Shown here: positions 33,327-47,712 of the stretch, in pieces
Numbering within the stretch: the stretch's first letter is position 1
How the letters are laid out: every line of letters begins with the position of its first letter
Source of the DNA: Antitrichia curtipendula
Lineage: Eukaryota > Streptophyta > Bryopsida > Hypnales > Leucodontaceae
Length of the DNA stretch: 64,000 nucleotides
Reading direction: 5' to 3'
Assembly: GCA_951230915.1 (NCBI GenBank)
Contig: OX579636.1
Coordinates: 36,515,567 to 36,579,566, forward strand
Program-made: the position numbers and the translations under genes
The notes under the pieces: model-generated
Databases searched by the model: none
The model's input: the letters and a program-made list of their open reading frames with translations, nothing else
What the model was told of the DNA's origin: nothing

Positions 33327-34051
33327 TTGTGCTAATTTTTCATCAATTGCAAGTCTCCATTCTCCAAGTGTGCAAAAGCAAAAAGAACTTATGCCATTTA
33401 TTATGTCAATGGATTCTTGAAACTTGGCTTCATGTACTTTGTTGCACCCATCCACACATCAAAGCTCTACATATCCCATGACACAATATAGTTGTTCGAA
33501 AGCTACCTAAATTCATACTTTCACATATACCTTAAAGATGTTTCCTCTCATAAATGTAGGCATCTTTTAAGACCAATCTAATGACACATTCCCTGAGTGA
33601 AATTTATCCTTGCATACGTTTAACATGAATAGTAAGATATTTGCAATGAGGTTGAAGATTATAGATTTTACACCTTATTGGACTAAGTTATAAGACTTTG
33701 ATTTTTTTTAACTTAAGAAATTTGCACTACAAATATTGATTTAAAAAAATGGAAGTACATAATTCAAAGTCTGGGAAAAAAACTCAAAATAATCTTAATT
33801 TTAGTTCTTTTAGGAAATTGTTGAGTAGGAGGAAAAATTGTTCAATTTTTTATTAATTGCTCTAAGAATCTAAGATGGAATTGAAACATACTATTTCAAT
33901 GATAATATTGGCCTAGCAAATAAATTAAATCATGCGGAATTTCTTTTTAATTAAATTTTCAAAATTAAATTAAAAATCCAATAAATCATTTTTTTCAATC
34001 CAAAAATGGAATAAATCATGTTAACAAAAAATAACCATTCTATGATAAACC

Positions 34052-34083
<32 letters not shown>

Positions 34084-34112
34084 TACATACATATATATAT
34101 ACATACATACAT
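34052..34112. repeat. A-run and AT/ATAC microsatellite
   Basis: Sixteen A, then (AT)n interrupted by CATACATAC words. Confidence 0.9.
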
Positions 34113-34139
34113 TTTTTTATTTTTAAATTTTAAATTTTT

Positions 34140-34347
34140 ATAAATTGCCCAAAATTATGGCATTTTGAACTTAGGAAGGCATAACTTTTGCTCCTGAGGG
34201 TTGATTGAAATAAAAATTATATTTTCAAAAAGTTAATGTGTTCTTATGTTAGCAGTTTTTTTTAACAATTTCACCTAAAATAGAAATTATAAGAACCTCC
34301 ACAGACCTTCAAGTATCCCTCGAGGAGACACTTGGGACTTTAGAGGT
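34140..34347 (-). mobile_element. Truncated reversed copy of the F/G element
   Basis: Reads, in reverse, the left part of 28578-29152: the GCATAACTTTTGCTC and GAAATAAAAATTATATTTTC blocks and the terminus GGGACTTTAGAGGTTAA. The other end is missing, cut at the microsatellite side. Confidence 0.6.
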
Positions 34348-34349
34348 TA

Positions 34350-37300
34350 AAATTCAATAAACACTAATCATTACTTAAAAGAAACTTCCATCATAAATGG
34401 GACACTAAATCACTTGTAGTCGTATCAATTAGAGCCTGTGGAAGCAGTCTCCAATCCACAATCAAGAAAACATTCACTACTATGAACAACATAGCCATCA
34501 AATGTTCTATCTAAATAGAATTCTTTATAAGAAAACTAAAAACAACCAACTCTTAGCCATTTTTCATGAAGCTCTCCCTTCACTACTATCCCTTTTCTAC
34601 AATTCACTTTATCTTCTTTTTCTTTCTTCTCTCTCTCTCTCTTAAAAACACATAGGTAGCTTAGAATTCCCAACTAAAAGGTATGTAACACTAATATCAC
34701 TTATCATGTCTCATGCCATTGCAATCTCACAAAAACCAAGTCTACTAGTTCTGAAACTTTAATTACTTGGCTCAAAAAAACAAAAAAACTTCGATTACTT
34801 ATAAGATAATTGGAAACTCTACAGATACATAATGCTTAAACATTGAACAAATGACATTTAAACAAATCAAGTTTTATTCACTCTTATAACCTGAATAGAA
34901 TAGCATATCAATATCACCATAAGAGTTTGAGAATCATGTGAATTTAGTGTTAGGAAAAAAAATTGGTCTATACATTAATACATTTAAAATTTTGGTCAAA
35001 CCTTGTTGTTGATTAGTTCATTCTTCACTTTTTTATCAATTGAATTAATTTCCAATGTTAATTTTTTGCCATTCTTGACCTGTTTATTATTTATATTTAC
35101 AATTGAAGACTCATTCTATTTTAACTAAAATGGAGTGTATTGGAAATAATCATATGATCACTAATTTGAAACACATTTTTGCTCTTATAAAAGAACATTA
35201 TAAATACAAAGGACAACATTTATAAAAAATTGAGGTCAATTGAATTTTCCAGAGACACTAAATCAAATGAATTCAAACCTTTGGAAAATAATACTCCCGA
35301 AGAAACATTATCTTTTGACCTTAAAATCTATGTAAAGACTCCTTTGAAAGTAGTTAAACTAATTGTTCATATGTTGTACAAATAAAATTATATCAAATTT
35401 ATAAATCATATTATTCTAGTGCAAATGCAAGGATTAAATATATTGGGAATAATGTATATACATTTAAATTTAAAATTATAGATGAATGTTAGACAAAATC
35501 CACCTTCTAAAAAGTAAAATATATTCTTTGATTGTTAATTAGTAAGTGCTACAAGATCTCCAAATATAAACAATCAACTCACAATAAGAAAAACACACAT
35601 AATTTTAGTCATATTATTGAAATTGTGTCATCTAAATTTTTTCTTATTATGTGACCCTTTTGAACATGAGAATGTACAATCTATTTTTAATACACCTTTA
35701 AACCTACCCTTTGAATTCATATAATAAGGTCTTAGAAAAAATAAAAATATGATATTTTCTCAATTGAAGACAAATTGCTATTAGAAAATTTGAATTTATA
35801 TTTTGAAAATTTTGTATGAAACTCCAAGAATATTTGCTAGTAATCTCACTCTTTAAAGAAAGCTTCATTTCTTATCATTCCAATAAGTACTGCAGATTAC
35901 AAGCTTTTTTTATTCAATTCCAAAGCAAGACACAAAAAAATCACTTTAGAAATATTGAATAATTATATTAATTTGATAATATAGACTGATGCTTTTACAA
36001 AAAAAGTTAACCATTATATTCCAACAAACTAACTAAAAGTTACAAGAAGTTCTATTTTATTTACAATGAAGGTGGAAAAATCAAATAATTTTTTTTCTTA
36101 AAATTAATTTTAAAAAGTTTCCAAATAAAAACTAAAAAAGGATGTGTATTGCTTACAATAACTCTCAATGCTGGGATGGACAATTTTCAATTTCTTGTCA
36201 AAGTTATTAGCAATTTTTTATTTATTTTTATATCAATTAATGGTTACCACTTTATAAATAAAATTTGAGTGAATTTTTTTCTGTATAATATTTATTCAAT
36301 ATTATATATTCATGTATTTTCAATCTATTTTTCAACATTGTGACTAAAAAACACAAGCTATAGGAGACACATGATTTTTCTCTAAAATTCTTAAAAGACA
36401 AATTTGCACCGTTGCTTTGAAATACTTGCTTTTGTAGATCAAGTTCATTGGTCTTGCAATTGATAGAGGTTTTACTTTAAAATTATGAGACAATGTACTT
36501 GACTAAAAGATCATACGATTGAAATTATTAAACAACATAAAATGATGAAAATTTTAATCATGCTTTAGGTATGAGTACTTTGAAGTAGTTTTAGACCTCA
36601 AATCATGATGAAACTTTATGAGATATGTGAAATTAGTGTACCTCCAAAACCCACTTCTCTCTTCCTTTCAACTTTGTAACTAATGCTATCATTCATTTAG
36701 CAAATGTGACATGTTCAATTAAGATGATCTACATCTAGCATCAAATGATTTGTCATGGAAAACAATTATTAACAAAGTGATGGTTTGAATCTAAAATCAT
36801 GCAATCAAGATTATCAATGACAGATTGACGGTCCTTCTCATGAATGAAGATGATTAAAGTTAAGTAATTTAAAAATTAGCATTCAATTTGATGGAAAAAA
36901 TGACAATGTTCAAACAATTAGAGGCTAGGATCACAAGGTCACACGAGTTTGCTACAACACAATCAATTGAGCAATTTATTTATGGTCATTTACAAATTGA
37001 AGCATTATAATCAATTGCCAATTAAACTTGATTAAACTCGTATTGGAATGTATGATAAACTAGATCTTGGAATTTATTGAACTATATTCTTTTATATAAT
37101 TATAGTGGTCACGAAATTAATATGGCTTTCAAATCTTTTATGATTTAGATTCCATTAAAATATAGGCATTTTTTTCAAATTATGCATATTTAACCTTCAA
37201 AGTTCCTTGTGTCAAGAATGAGAAAATACTCACTAAATTATCAAGAATAGCACTTCCTTAAAGTAGGTAATTATGTGAACCAAAATCTATCTATTTTAAA

Positions 37301-39145
37301 GATTTTATAACAATAGGATTTTATTCATAACTAGTACATGGGTTTTGCCTAAAATTTTTGGGATTTAAAAGCAATGTATGTACGAGATATGACCAAGCAA
37401 AGAGCAACATGATGTTTTTTTCAAGGTTGCTTGAACTTTTGAAAATGTGGCTTTGTCAAGCTTTCAAGCTCTATAATTCAAATTTTACTTTGAAAAAAGA
37501 TCTACAGATTTCATATTTCATATTTGAGTAGAGTCTAAACTGACTTAGAAAGAAGTTTGTTTGCTTTTCAAATCTCAAAAAAAAATTTAAGAAAATTTAA
37601 TACTTCACTATTGATGCCCAAAATATCCCAAAACCATTTCAAATTTAAATGAGCATTATGGGTTAATCCCTAAGTATAGTGATCAAGCTATAATCACAAA
37701 TCAGTTTTGGACAACATATTTAGGTAGGAAAAAAAGAAGTAATAAATCAATTTATATTACTATTTTGTACGTTCTAAATAAATTTGCAATACTAGTCAAT
37801 TTTCTATATCAACAATTGAATAAAAATACCTATTATATTACTATATGAAGCTAGAGTTAAAATGCACTATTTGAAGAAAGTAAGAGAGTTTTTACCTTAC
37901 AAGGCTTTTGAAACCATTTGGGTCTTATTGATAATAGAGAGGTCTTAATAGCTTCATGTTTCGGAGTTCTTATACAAGGATTTTTGTAAGTAGTTCCTAT
38001 CACACAACCTATATAGGGAGGTTTTTTTCCATGAAATTTTGAATAGTATTGCAAGGTTATGAAGGTTTAAACAATTTTTTCCTATTTTGCGCTTTGAAAA
38101 ATAATGTTCTTAAGATTTCTCAAAAAAAATCTTGCACAAGACAGGCTTACAAATGTGCATAACGATGATTTTTGTACACCTATGCATTTGAATTATGAAA
38201 ATTAATCATCGATGATCTTTAGGAAAACCATCATGTAAATTCATAAAATTGAATTAAAAAATTCACTAAAATTGTACTTTTGGTCTTTTAAAATTGAAAA
38301 TTTTAATAAGCTTCATTTAGAATGTGTGAAAATACAATGTGAATTATGCATGACCAAAAATGACAATTATTTTTTAGATTACGCAAAATTCATTAAATTG
38401 CACAACGGTCAATGTATACATTTATTTGATCCTATTGTACTTTACAACAAAGCTAAAGGATGGCAAATTTTTGTTTCACTGGCAAGAAAATGACAAATTA
38501 ATAGAAAAAATAAATTGTGTTGAAAAAGGATTTGGATTTTACATGTGAAAATTTTTGGGGTGTTATAATATTCATAAAGGTTTTATTGGAGAGATTTAAA
38601 ATATTTTGAAGTCAAATTAATAATTACTTTCATTTTTTGAAATTATATAGCCATTATTATGTAAAACTAACATTAAAGATAATCTTTCCAACATTTTCAA
38701 TAGGAATTTAATTTATCAAGATTATTAAAATAAAGCAAGCACAAGTTTTTCTATCAGTTACAGATAGAACTAAATAAATCTAATCTTTACATCAAACAAA
38801 GGCATCCTTGAAATATAGTATAAAATTGAATGTTTTCATTTGTTGAAATTTTATTTACAATAGAAAATTCAATTATAGAATATTATTTATCTTTTATAGA
38901 ATTTTTGAATGTTTAAGAAGCTATATGTCAAATGTCAAAATTGAACTTAAACAATGAAACTATCTAATGGTGTTGTAAAAAAAAAAAGTTGAGCAAACTC
39001 ATGCAAAAACAACAAAATATAGATGTTTTCATTGCCATTATAATTTTAAGTGTTTTTTGAATTTACCAATGTTGAGTCATTAGAACCAACTCTAGTATCT
39101 AAACTAAAATCAATTAGGCCAAAATTGAACTATAAAGCTAGACTT
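34350..39145. other. AT-rich desert
   Basis: Very low GC, no frame above 75 codons, no domain, no clear TIR pair. Nothing identified. Confidence 0.6.
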
Positions 39146-39745
39146 TAAGATTTAGTGGACCTTTGATAATATTCATTTCATTTTAGTTTATAAAATAGGT
39201 TGCAAGTCTATAATTATGTTAATATGCAGTTTCAGTGTCACTTTCATTGTCTTGTGGGCTTTGAAACGGAACCTTCAATAAATAAATTCCCAATTCATAA
39301 CAACAATTGCATAAACCTAAAGTGACTTCTTTAGTGTCACTTTCAATGTCTTGTAGACTTTGAAGTAGGACTTAGAACGAGGAAATTTTAATGTATGACT
39401 ACCATTGTAGAAATTTAAGATAATTTATTCTCTGCACAAATGATTTTAAGATTTTTGTGGACCCTTGGTGGTGCTCATTTAATCTTTGTTGCCAAAACAT
39501 GATACATCTCTATAGCTCATGTCAATATGTAGTTTTACTCACTCTCACTATCCTCTAGGTTTTCACAATTGTACCTCCAATGAACAAAATACCAATCTAT
39601 GACAACTTTTATATACACCTAGAGTAATTCTTTTAGTGTTATTTAAATCAATGTCTTGTATACTTTGAAATGGGATCTCCAGTGAACAAATCATAATCTA
39701 CAACAATCATAATAGAAAGTCTAGAAAAAATTCTTTTAAGTTCAT
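39146..39745. repeat. Old tandem duplication, period about 300 bp, with sub-repeats
   Basis: Blocks at 39146-39450 and 39450-39745 align (GTGGACC(T)TTG ... TTAATATGCAGTTT / TCAATATGTAGTTT). Within each, a TTAGTGTCACTTTCAATGTC type word appears twice, about 110 bp apart. Diverged. Confidence 0.55.
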
Positions 39746-41440
39746 ACAAAGGTTGCAATAAAAAAATTGAACTCAAGAGGACAAAATTCATGCTCATTTC
39801 TTTTCCATCAATACAAGACTATAATACTACTTCATAACAATTCAAAATGCATGGAAGAATTTTTATTTTCTTAAACATTGGAATCAAAGTTCTAAAAATG
39901 AATCCAAATGACTTAATATTAGAGAGTATGGATATTCCATCTTTTGTACCAGTCCTTTAAAGTCCACATTCAAAATTTAACCATAGAACTATCTTTATTA
40001 TGAATCAAATTTGACTTTTACTCTATTAAATTTGTGAGTACCATTTTATTTGGCACATATTCATCCTATGTAGCCTTTTGGTACTTTGCAACATAGTATA
40101 ATTATTTTTATAGTATATTAGTACTTTGCAACATAGTATATTTTTAATAGTATAATTATTTTTTATAAAAATAAATGAAATATAAAAATTGAAGTAATTA
40201 ATTTTACTTTGAAGTATTGAAATTATTGATCCAATGCATATTCTTGAAAAAATGGTGTTCTAAATTTTCTTTTAAACAAAAAATAACAATCTACAAAAAA
40301 AAATAAAGAGAGATAATGATTTAACTATCCTAAATGAACTCATTGATAAATCTACTTGGTGAAAAATGACATAGTTTCAACAACACATCTTTGTCATGAC
40401 TATTTGACTAACTTCATTCAAGGGCCATTTGCATTCACTCCATGTAGTAATTAATTAAATTGAGCCATGTGTGAAAAAAAACAATTCATTACTTTTAGCT
40501 ATAAAGTATTAGACACACTCATTGGTGTGAGTAAGTGTAAATGGTCCTTTAGAAGAGCACACAAAGTACTTTCAGATTTCAACGAAGTACATTAAAGTTC
40601 AATAAACATTCAAGTAACAAGTTTAATTAACAATATTCACCTTTACTACTTCAATGTTGGAAAGCCACAAGATGTAATAATTTCCCACATGTTTTGCTTA
40701 AAGAAAAGAATTCATGTTGTTTCTAAATGAAAAACCATTGAAACGATATATATTGAGCATGTTGTATTTGTAGTAGTAATTAGGTACTTATTTGTTTTTT
40801 AAAGTCAAAATGAAGGAAATTTTTATGGTATGATTAAGTTCTTAAGAACTCCACATAATGCATTATTTGATCGAAAAACAAATATCTAATTGCACTAATT
40901 TTTCCTATTACAATATGTTATAAAATAAACTTACATGCTATGAGAACTTTGTACACATCAGGAATAAGTTTACCATTGATATTTGTCTTTGTGTTATTCA
41001 ATTGAAAAAACATACAATTATCCTTGATAAAAATGTTCTTCCCCTACAAAAATTTAAAATTGCATGTAAGACTATTTCGTAACATTCATTAATAAGACAA
41101 ATTAGTGTATTGCTACGTATATTACATGCCCAATTTACACTATCTCAAGACAGTTTTTAATTTTTAATGAATATATACAAATCCTCCATCCATGCAATAC
41201 ACGTAAGGATTTGTTACTCTAAGCTCAAAATACCAATATGCTGCAAAAATTTAAGCAAAATTTACAAGATATTCTAGAATAGTTCTTGAAGATGCTCTCT
41301 AAGAAGGATCTATATTGCAATTGCAACAAGGCTCAAAATATTTCTTAGGGGTAAAATTTTGCACCTTCAGTATGATTTGAGCCTACTAGACTCTGTCCCT
41401 CCAATATTGCGCCAATTGTATGAAGGCTTGTAGCACGTAA
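39746..41440. other. AT-rich spacer
   Basis: Short repeated word AGTACTTTGCAACATAGTATA at about 40080 and 40122. Otherwise nothing seen. Confidence 0.5.
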
Positions 41441-41725
41441 GGTAGGGTATATCCAAAATTGCACTCTACCTAAATCTGCCATCATCATTTTCTATATATA
41501 GATCCCAAATCAACATGTACATATATTGAAGAAACGATTTTAGAACCTCTATCCCAAAAAACTTTGATCCTTTCTAACTTTTGCATACAATATCCAAATG
41601 TTACATTCCTTAGTGCATTGGAACCTCATTTTTCTTGCCAACAAGAATTTGTGAAAATATGATCAGTTTTTTTATAATAATAACTAGACACAATAGCCAA
41701 AGGTGGTGGTTTGGGGGGTATCCAC
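41441..41725. mobile_element. Second-group TIR element, 285 bp
   Basis: Ends GGTAGGGTATATCC (after GTAA) and complement of GTGGATACCCCCC (before TTTA). Interior matches 29248-29518. More diverged than that copy. Confidence 0.55.
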
Positions 41726-41759
41726 TTTATTGTTTCCAAAAAACAAACTCAAACTACTA

Positions 41760-44490
41760 GGCTATTGAATGTTTACGTCGTTTTGTCCATTTTGATGAGG
41801 AAAAAAACTCCATTGACACATGTAGTTCATGCAAATGTAGGACGCTAAACCCGTCCTACGATTTGGGCTCAATAGGGTGAATGTTGTGTTCAACAAGGTA
41901 ATTGTGAGAAGAAAAAAAGGTCCCCTATTTTGTGTTGTGTTTATTCTGTGTTCTTTACCTTTCCAACTAAATATGAATTCAAAATTTGCAAATTTTATCA
42001 TGTGTGGCAACAATAAAATTCCTGTGTTTTCCCAAAGGGAAAACACACCCTCCTGGGCCCAGTTCCTAGGACGGATTTTAGAGCCTTGCCATGCAAATCC
42101 CTTCAAGTTCTTCCTATTATGGTCGTTGGTCACCAGTTGCCAATCCTGAACTCCGTCTCCCCCAATTGTACTCGCCGGGGTGAACTGGTCCCCTTGCTTG
42201 TCCTGCCAAAGTCCATCCACGGGTGCATATAAAAAAAAAAAGCTCCCTATTTTGTGCCGTGTAAAATCTATTTTCTACACACTCCTAACTAATTTGCAGA
42301 CTCTGGTTGCAAATATGAATTCAGAATCTACAAAAACAAATTCATGCATTGAAAATATAAAATTCCAAGGTTTTCCCAGGGGGGCGAGCGAGGGGGTCAG
42401 TTCACCCCAGCCCAGCTGTACCTGTTCCCCGGCTTTGACCTTGGTCTCCAGAACAATTCTACTGGGTGAGCCACTGTAGCCATCCCCGTGAAGGGCCAAC
42501 CCGTGCCCATGTTGATGTTTCCTTCCATTTTCTTTCTTCCTTTTTTCCGTCCATGATGTTCTTGAGTGGAAACACAACTTTGCATTGAATGGAGGGAACG
42601 ATTCGCTCCGTCTTTGACTTTGTACCCACCTTGACTCGCCTAGTGTAGCCGGCGTTCACCTGCAACTAGGCTAAGGCTTAAGTGAGGAAGCACTCGCAGA
42701 GGGATGGACTGCTCTGTGTCACCATCAGGGGAATGAATGAATGAATGAATGGGGGGAGACGGAGCATGCACCCCCATGCCGTCCTCCACTACAAAGGTTT
42801 TAGTTCCCGTGCTCGTGCTGAGTGTGTGGTTTCCGAAAAAAGTTTTAACCACGACGACGCTAACAAGATGGGCCCCACCCCACCCCACCCCACCCCACCC
42901 CCAAAACTGCCACCTTTGGCCGGTTACTATGATTAGGCAGTGGTCAAATTTTTTTCATTGGTTTTCTTGTGAAAGGAGGCTCCAACGCACCAATGGATGC
43001 GGCATTTGGATACCGTACACAAAAGTTAGGTCAGTACTTCGTTGATTTTGTTGTTGGCATGTGAAAGAAGGTTCCACCGGACTAGTGAAAGGAGCATTTG
43101 GATACTATATGCAAAAGTTAGGGAGGGCCAAGTTTTGGGGGGGGGGGGGGAGGGATAGAGGTTCTGAAATCATTTCTTCATCATACGTACATGTAGATTT
43201 TGGAGATGTACAAAGTGATGATGGTGCAATATTTGAGTGGCACCGGGTGCGAATTTGGGTGTAAGCTTACCCACCTTCCAACAGTGCTACCTTTGTTCCA
43301 TGCCAAACTGAGTAGCTGGTGAATGCCGATCATCAAAATTTGTGTAAAATTATGCACATTTTCTGGGAGTAAACATAGCAAATTTTATCTGCTTATATCC
43401 TGTTCCACATATCATCGAATAGTATGAAGGGACAACTGTACCTGTTCATACTATCCCAAGGCTTCTACTGTACAGTACTTGATGCATCCTGGGTCAGTCA
43501 GTCTTGTTTGAACTGTAGAGAATACTTCAGTCAGTCTTGATCATGGAAATATTCAACAATCTGAAAGACTTGCCAAAAAAAAAAAAAAAAAAAAAAATTC
43601 TTCAAAATAAAATGACGGTGTCCAATTAAAAAACAAAGAGGAAATACAAGGTCAGTCCGATTCTCAGAAGGATCTGAGGCAACTGACAAGGGTCAAGTGC
43701 CAATGAGGAGGGTGAAGGTCAGCCAAGCAAAAAAAAAAAAAAAAAAAAATTATTTTTTTGCATCAAGTGGAGACTGACCTGAGGGCCCAGAGTGAAAAGA
43801 CCCCCTCGTTGGCCCTACAGGGGTAAACACTGGAATTTTTTATTTGCAACATACGAAAATACTTTCATAACATTGTTATCCACGCGATTGCACTCCCGCT
43901 GACATGAGGTATAATCCCCCCTGGATGCCTGGGGGAAAATTTTAGTTATAATTGAGTACATCCAATTGGTTTAGAGATCCATGTAGCTCTGACAAGACCA
44001 TATCGACGAATGGAGGGGTCCTGATATGGGGGGAGCAAAAGGGACCCCCCCGCTAAAGGTTAATAATGTTATGTTGAAGTTCTGAATTCATACTTGCAAT
44101 CAAAGGCCCAAAATTAGGTAGGAGAGATGAAGAATCATCAATAAACGTGACAAGAAATAGGGGGGCATTTTTTTTAAAATTATCCTTCGTTGGGACAATG
44201 AGAGGTCAATTCTCCCTGGCCCTGATGGGAGTTGTCGAACAAAATAACTTACTTTTTGATTTTGGTGAAACAAAAGGAATTGCCCCCGGGAGAGTAGTAA
44301 GCTCATTTGCAGTATGTGAAGGTCTGATTTGGCACTCAAGTTGCCGAAACTGAATTTTCCAAGGTCAGATTCTCAAGGTCCATGTCACCTCACACCATTC
44401 ACAAGATTACATGTGGCACCTCATGCAGGATTGTAGAGGTATCTACCCTGATCCTCAAAAATCTGCTGATTTCTAACCTTTTTTTCCCAC
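41760..44490. other. GC-richer mosaic with simple repeats; no gene identified
   Basis: Contains a diverged direct duplication (about 41970-42060 and 42310-42400, both with TATGAATTCA(A/G)AAT and GTTTTCCCA), (GAAT)5 at 42731, (CCCCA)6 at 42873-42902, a G-run at 43137-43150, and A-runs near 43577 and 43731. Minus-strand frames at 41762-42220 and 42275-42577 are open for 100-150 codons but I recognise no domain. Confidence 0.35.
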
Positions 44491-44494
44491 AATA

Positions 44495-44755
44495 TTGTTA
44501 CGCCGTGCATTTCAGCTTAGAATACATTTGGTACAGGCAGTAGTTTCAAAGAAACTGAGCTGTACTAGAATTTCGGAACTGATGTACGCTAAAGTTATTG
44601 CTCTCTTCCAAGCTGCTTACAGTCTGTGGGGAAAAAAAAATATACAGGCTTGTCAACCTGTTGTACGGAAGCACCTCCGTCACTCTGTTGCGCGCTGGAT
44701 TGAAACACCTGAAACCAAGGCGCAACTTACAATATTATCCGTAGCCCTAGAGTAG
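44495..44755 (+). CDS. Candidate exon, unknown product
   Basis: A frame open for 86 codons without an initial ATG, preceded by CCGTGCATTTCAG at 44503-44515 and GGTACAG at about 44536, either of which could be a 3' splice site. It reads VSKKLSCTRISELMYAKVIA then LFQAAYSLWGKKNIQACQPV and ends at TAG 44753. Composition is balanced and the peptide looks protein-like (mixed helix, no low complexity), but I recognise no family. No partner exon found; it may be a relic. Confidence 0.3.
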   Translation: MLRRAFQLRIHLVQAVVSKKLSCTRISELMYAKVIALFQAAYSLWGKKNIQACQPVVRKHLRHSVARWIETPETKAQLTILSVALE

Positions 44756-44796
44756 GTACTCCATGCAAACGCATTTGCCTGCCAAGTACTAACTAA

Positions 44797-45213
44797 GGTA
44801 GACAAGCCTATTAGCACCATGATTTGAAATGTGAATATCTTGGGGCCAAGTCCAAGAGGAGTACATATTTTCCAGAGGTGTGCGCTTGTTTCACAAATCA
44901 AACCTAAGTGGAATTACAATTTTTCAATGAAAATTATAATTTTTGTGAATTTATGAAGTGGTCTACCCTGAAATTACAAAACTGCCCATAAAATGGAGTC
45001 ATAAATAGCCCATAAATAGCCTTTGACCATCTTTCCATGTATTAAATGGCACTTGTGTACTCACCCAAAAAGAACAGTGACCCAAAAATCCTTATAGGCA
45101 TTAACGCACTGATTTTGTTAGAAAAATGAACGGATTTGAAAGTTTTTTGGACAAAATTGGGGTCAAGAGTAGGACACGGAATTGGGCACTAAACAAAATT
45201 GGGTTGGTCTACC
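44797..45213. mobile_element. Second-group TIR element, 417 bp, uninterrupted
   Basis: Ends GGTAGACAAGCC (after CTAA) and complement of GGTAGACCAACCC (before TTAA, 45214-45217). Collinear with 32693-33326 and gives the empty site for the insertion there. Confidence 0.7.
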
Positions 45214-47712
45214 TTAAAGGTAATTTGCTCTTGAAGTGACCATTTAAGAGTTGCATTTGGAAGAAAGCTAAACTTCTTGAAACAATTTTCAATAAATTTT
45301 TGTAGGAAGAAAAATGGAACTGGCATCTAAACCCAACTTGTTTTATGTTCTTTGGACCTTCTTGGAATTTGTTATGACTTTTCAAAGTTCAAATGCAATG
45401 ATCACTAAAAGCGACCACCTCCTTAAATGTTCATTGATGATGCACTGAAGAAAGCAAAATGTACCTTTGTAGTAGTGCTTGCTTTTAGAGCACACTACCT
45501 TACACATTTTTGACTCCACATTCAGAGTAACTTTTTCCCACGAAAAAAAATTAAAACCCTAACGCTTTAACATCCAAAATCTAGACAATGAATAGTATAG
45601 AGGTCCCATCTAAAGGCTTTTTTTTACCATTAAACTTTTCATTCATTCAAAATTGTTTGACTATTTTTAAATCACACTTTCTGTATGATGAATTTGGTGA
45701 AATTGAAGTAAATAATATGTATTTTTAAAGATATATAAGCAAACTATACAAAAATTCAAGAAAGGATTCAATCACCAAGGGGGTGAAATTGGTCAAAGGT
45801 TCATTTTCTTACAGTTAAAATCACCTAAAGGATGATAAAAGAAATCCTAAGGGCAAAGAATTTATTTACACTATGAAGTAAATTATTAGTTGTAACCTTC
45901 TAAATTGTAGGAACAACTAACAAGACTAAAGAACCCCACAATTTTCTTTGCACTAAATACCTTTTAAAACATTATTTTTTTCAATATTTGGATATTTTTT
46001 TCAATTACAATCCTATTGGTTAAATATAACCTCCAAAATTCTAATATTTATCTCATTTGTCATGCTGCGTGACACATCAATTAAGGTGAGAATTTGTTGT
46101 AAATACACCCTAAGGGAGTTGTTAGCATAAATTCCAATCTTAAAAAACAAACTTGTCATCTATGTCATATATATATACACATATAATCAAAGTGATTGTG
46201 TATTTTGAGTGCAAGTGCAATAATAGAATCCATTAGTTGGGGTACCATTAAAGAAGGTCAATAATATTAAAAAGACTAAGTACAAATTGGTATCAATAAA
46301 TTTGCTACTATTGCAAGCAAAGTTTAAACACTTACATGAAGAAAATTCCTCTATGATAAGTGAATTTCAATTTCAAACAGATTTTATTTCCAAAACAATA
46401 ATGCATCCTATTAGCATGTAGAACACTAATTTACCAAAGTCACACTACTTCTAATATATGTATTTTGGTTAAATAAATAAAAAATTATAAAAATGCTAAC
46501 TTGCATCTTTGCTAGTAGGATTAAGCAATAAAAAAATTCTCAATGAATTCCTCAAAGTTTCTAATGCAAGTTAGAGATGGTGCACTACAATAATTGTCAA
46601 TAGTGCTCATCACCCTCAACTCTTGCTATCACTGTAAAAGCTCATTTAACTACAATTAAAATAAATAAAAATAGGCCATAGTACATCCAAGTTAGATCTA
46701 TACTTAATTCAAAGCTCAAGACATACACCATGGATGATAAGTCTACATGAAATCCTATAATGCCTAAGTTGATAATGTTTTCTTATTTTTCAAAAGCACA
46801 TCCTTTCCTTTGAGGTAGTAACAATAATGATTTAATTCCCAATCAATCAACCATCCATCAATTATCATTCATTACCTTTAAAGAAATTATTATCTAGTTA
46901 TAAACTTCTAAGAAGCCAACGGTGGACGTGAGACACAAATGTTATCTAGTAAAAATGTTGATGAATCTTTATAGACATGAACCTCGACTTGAACTATATT
47001 TTATAAATTAAAATCTATCCAAAGTCTAAAGTTTTCCTAATTCATTAGAAAAATCTGAACCGTGCAGAGGGCCGCTAACGTTTTATTTTTGCCCCCCCCC
47101 CCCCCCCCGCAGTGCAAATAACAAAAAAATACAAAAATATTAAAAAAAATATCCAATCTGATGGGGCACTGATGGGGCACTATTAGAGCCATATCAGTTG
47201 CTACAATTTTTATTGAAAACCCGTGGCCCTCTTGAGGCCTGAAATTTTTTCTAATGCAAGAATTACATGCAAAGTCCACTACGTTTAGAAAACTTTAGTA
47301 CTTTGAACACAAACAAGACAAATTTTTTATATTCACATATATAACATTGATCATGGCATAGTTAGGTTATTATACCCAAATAAAAGTATTAAAAATAGAA
47401 ATTTCATTTTTCTTACAATTTCAAAATTTAGCACATCTAAATTGATTTGATAAAGGTCATTAAAAAAACTTGGCACATTTGATGGTGTGGATGATTTTTT
47501 AAGATCTTATTGAGTTTTTTTTTGTAAAATGAAAATTTCAAAATTGTTGGAAAAATCACATATAATGAGACAACTAAGATTTTTTCATGCATTAGAGAAT
47601 GAATAAATTAATGGACCAACATTAAGGAATATTATTGTAAAAAAATTATATATAATCCCTTATTATGGTCTCTCTTGGGATTACATTGAGACCATACAAA
47701 GTCCCATTACAT
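45214..47712. other. AT-rich spacer with a 17-C run
   Basis: C-run at 47092-47108. No coding region or bounded element seen. Confidence 0.5.

Noticed and set aside
43917..44065. Another TTAA-type element (ATAATCCCCCC ... GCTAAAGGTTAA)
   Set aside because: Only one side resembles the family end; the other is too different to claim a pair.
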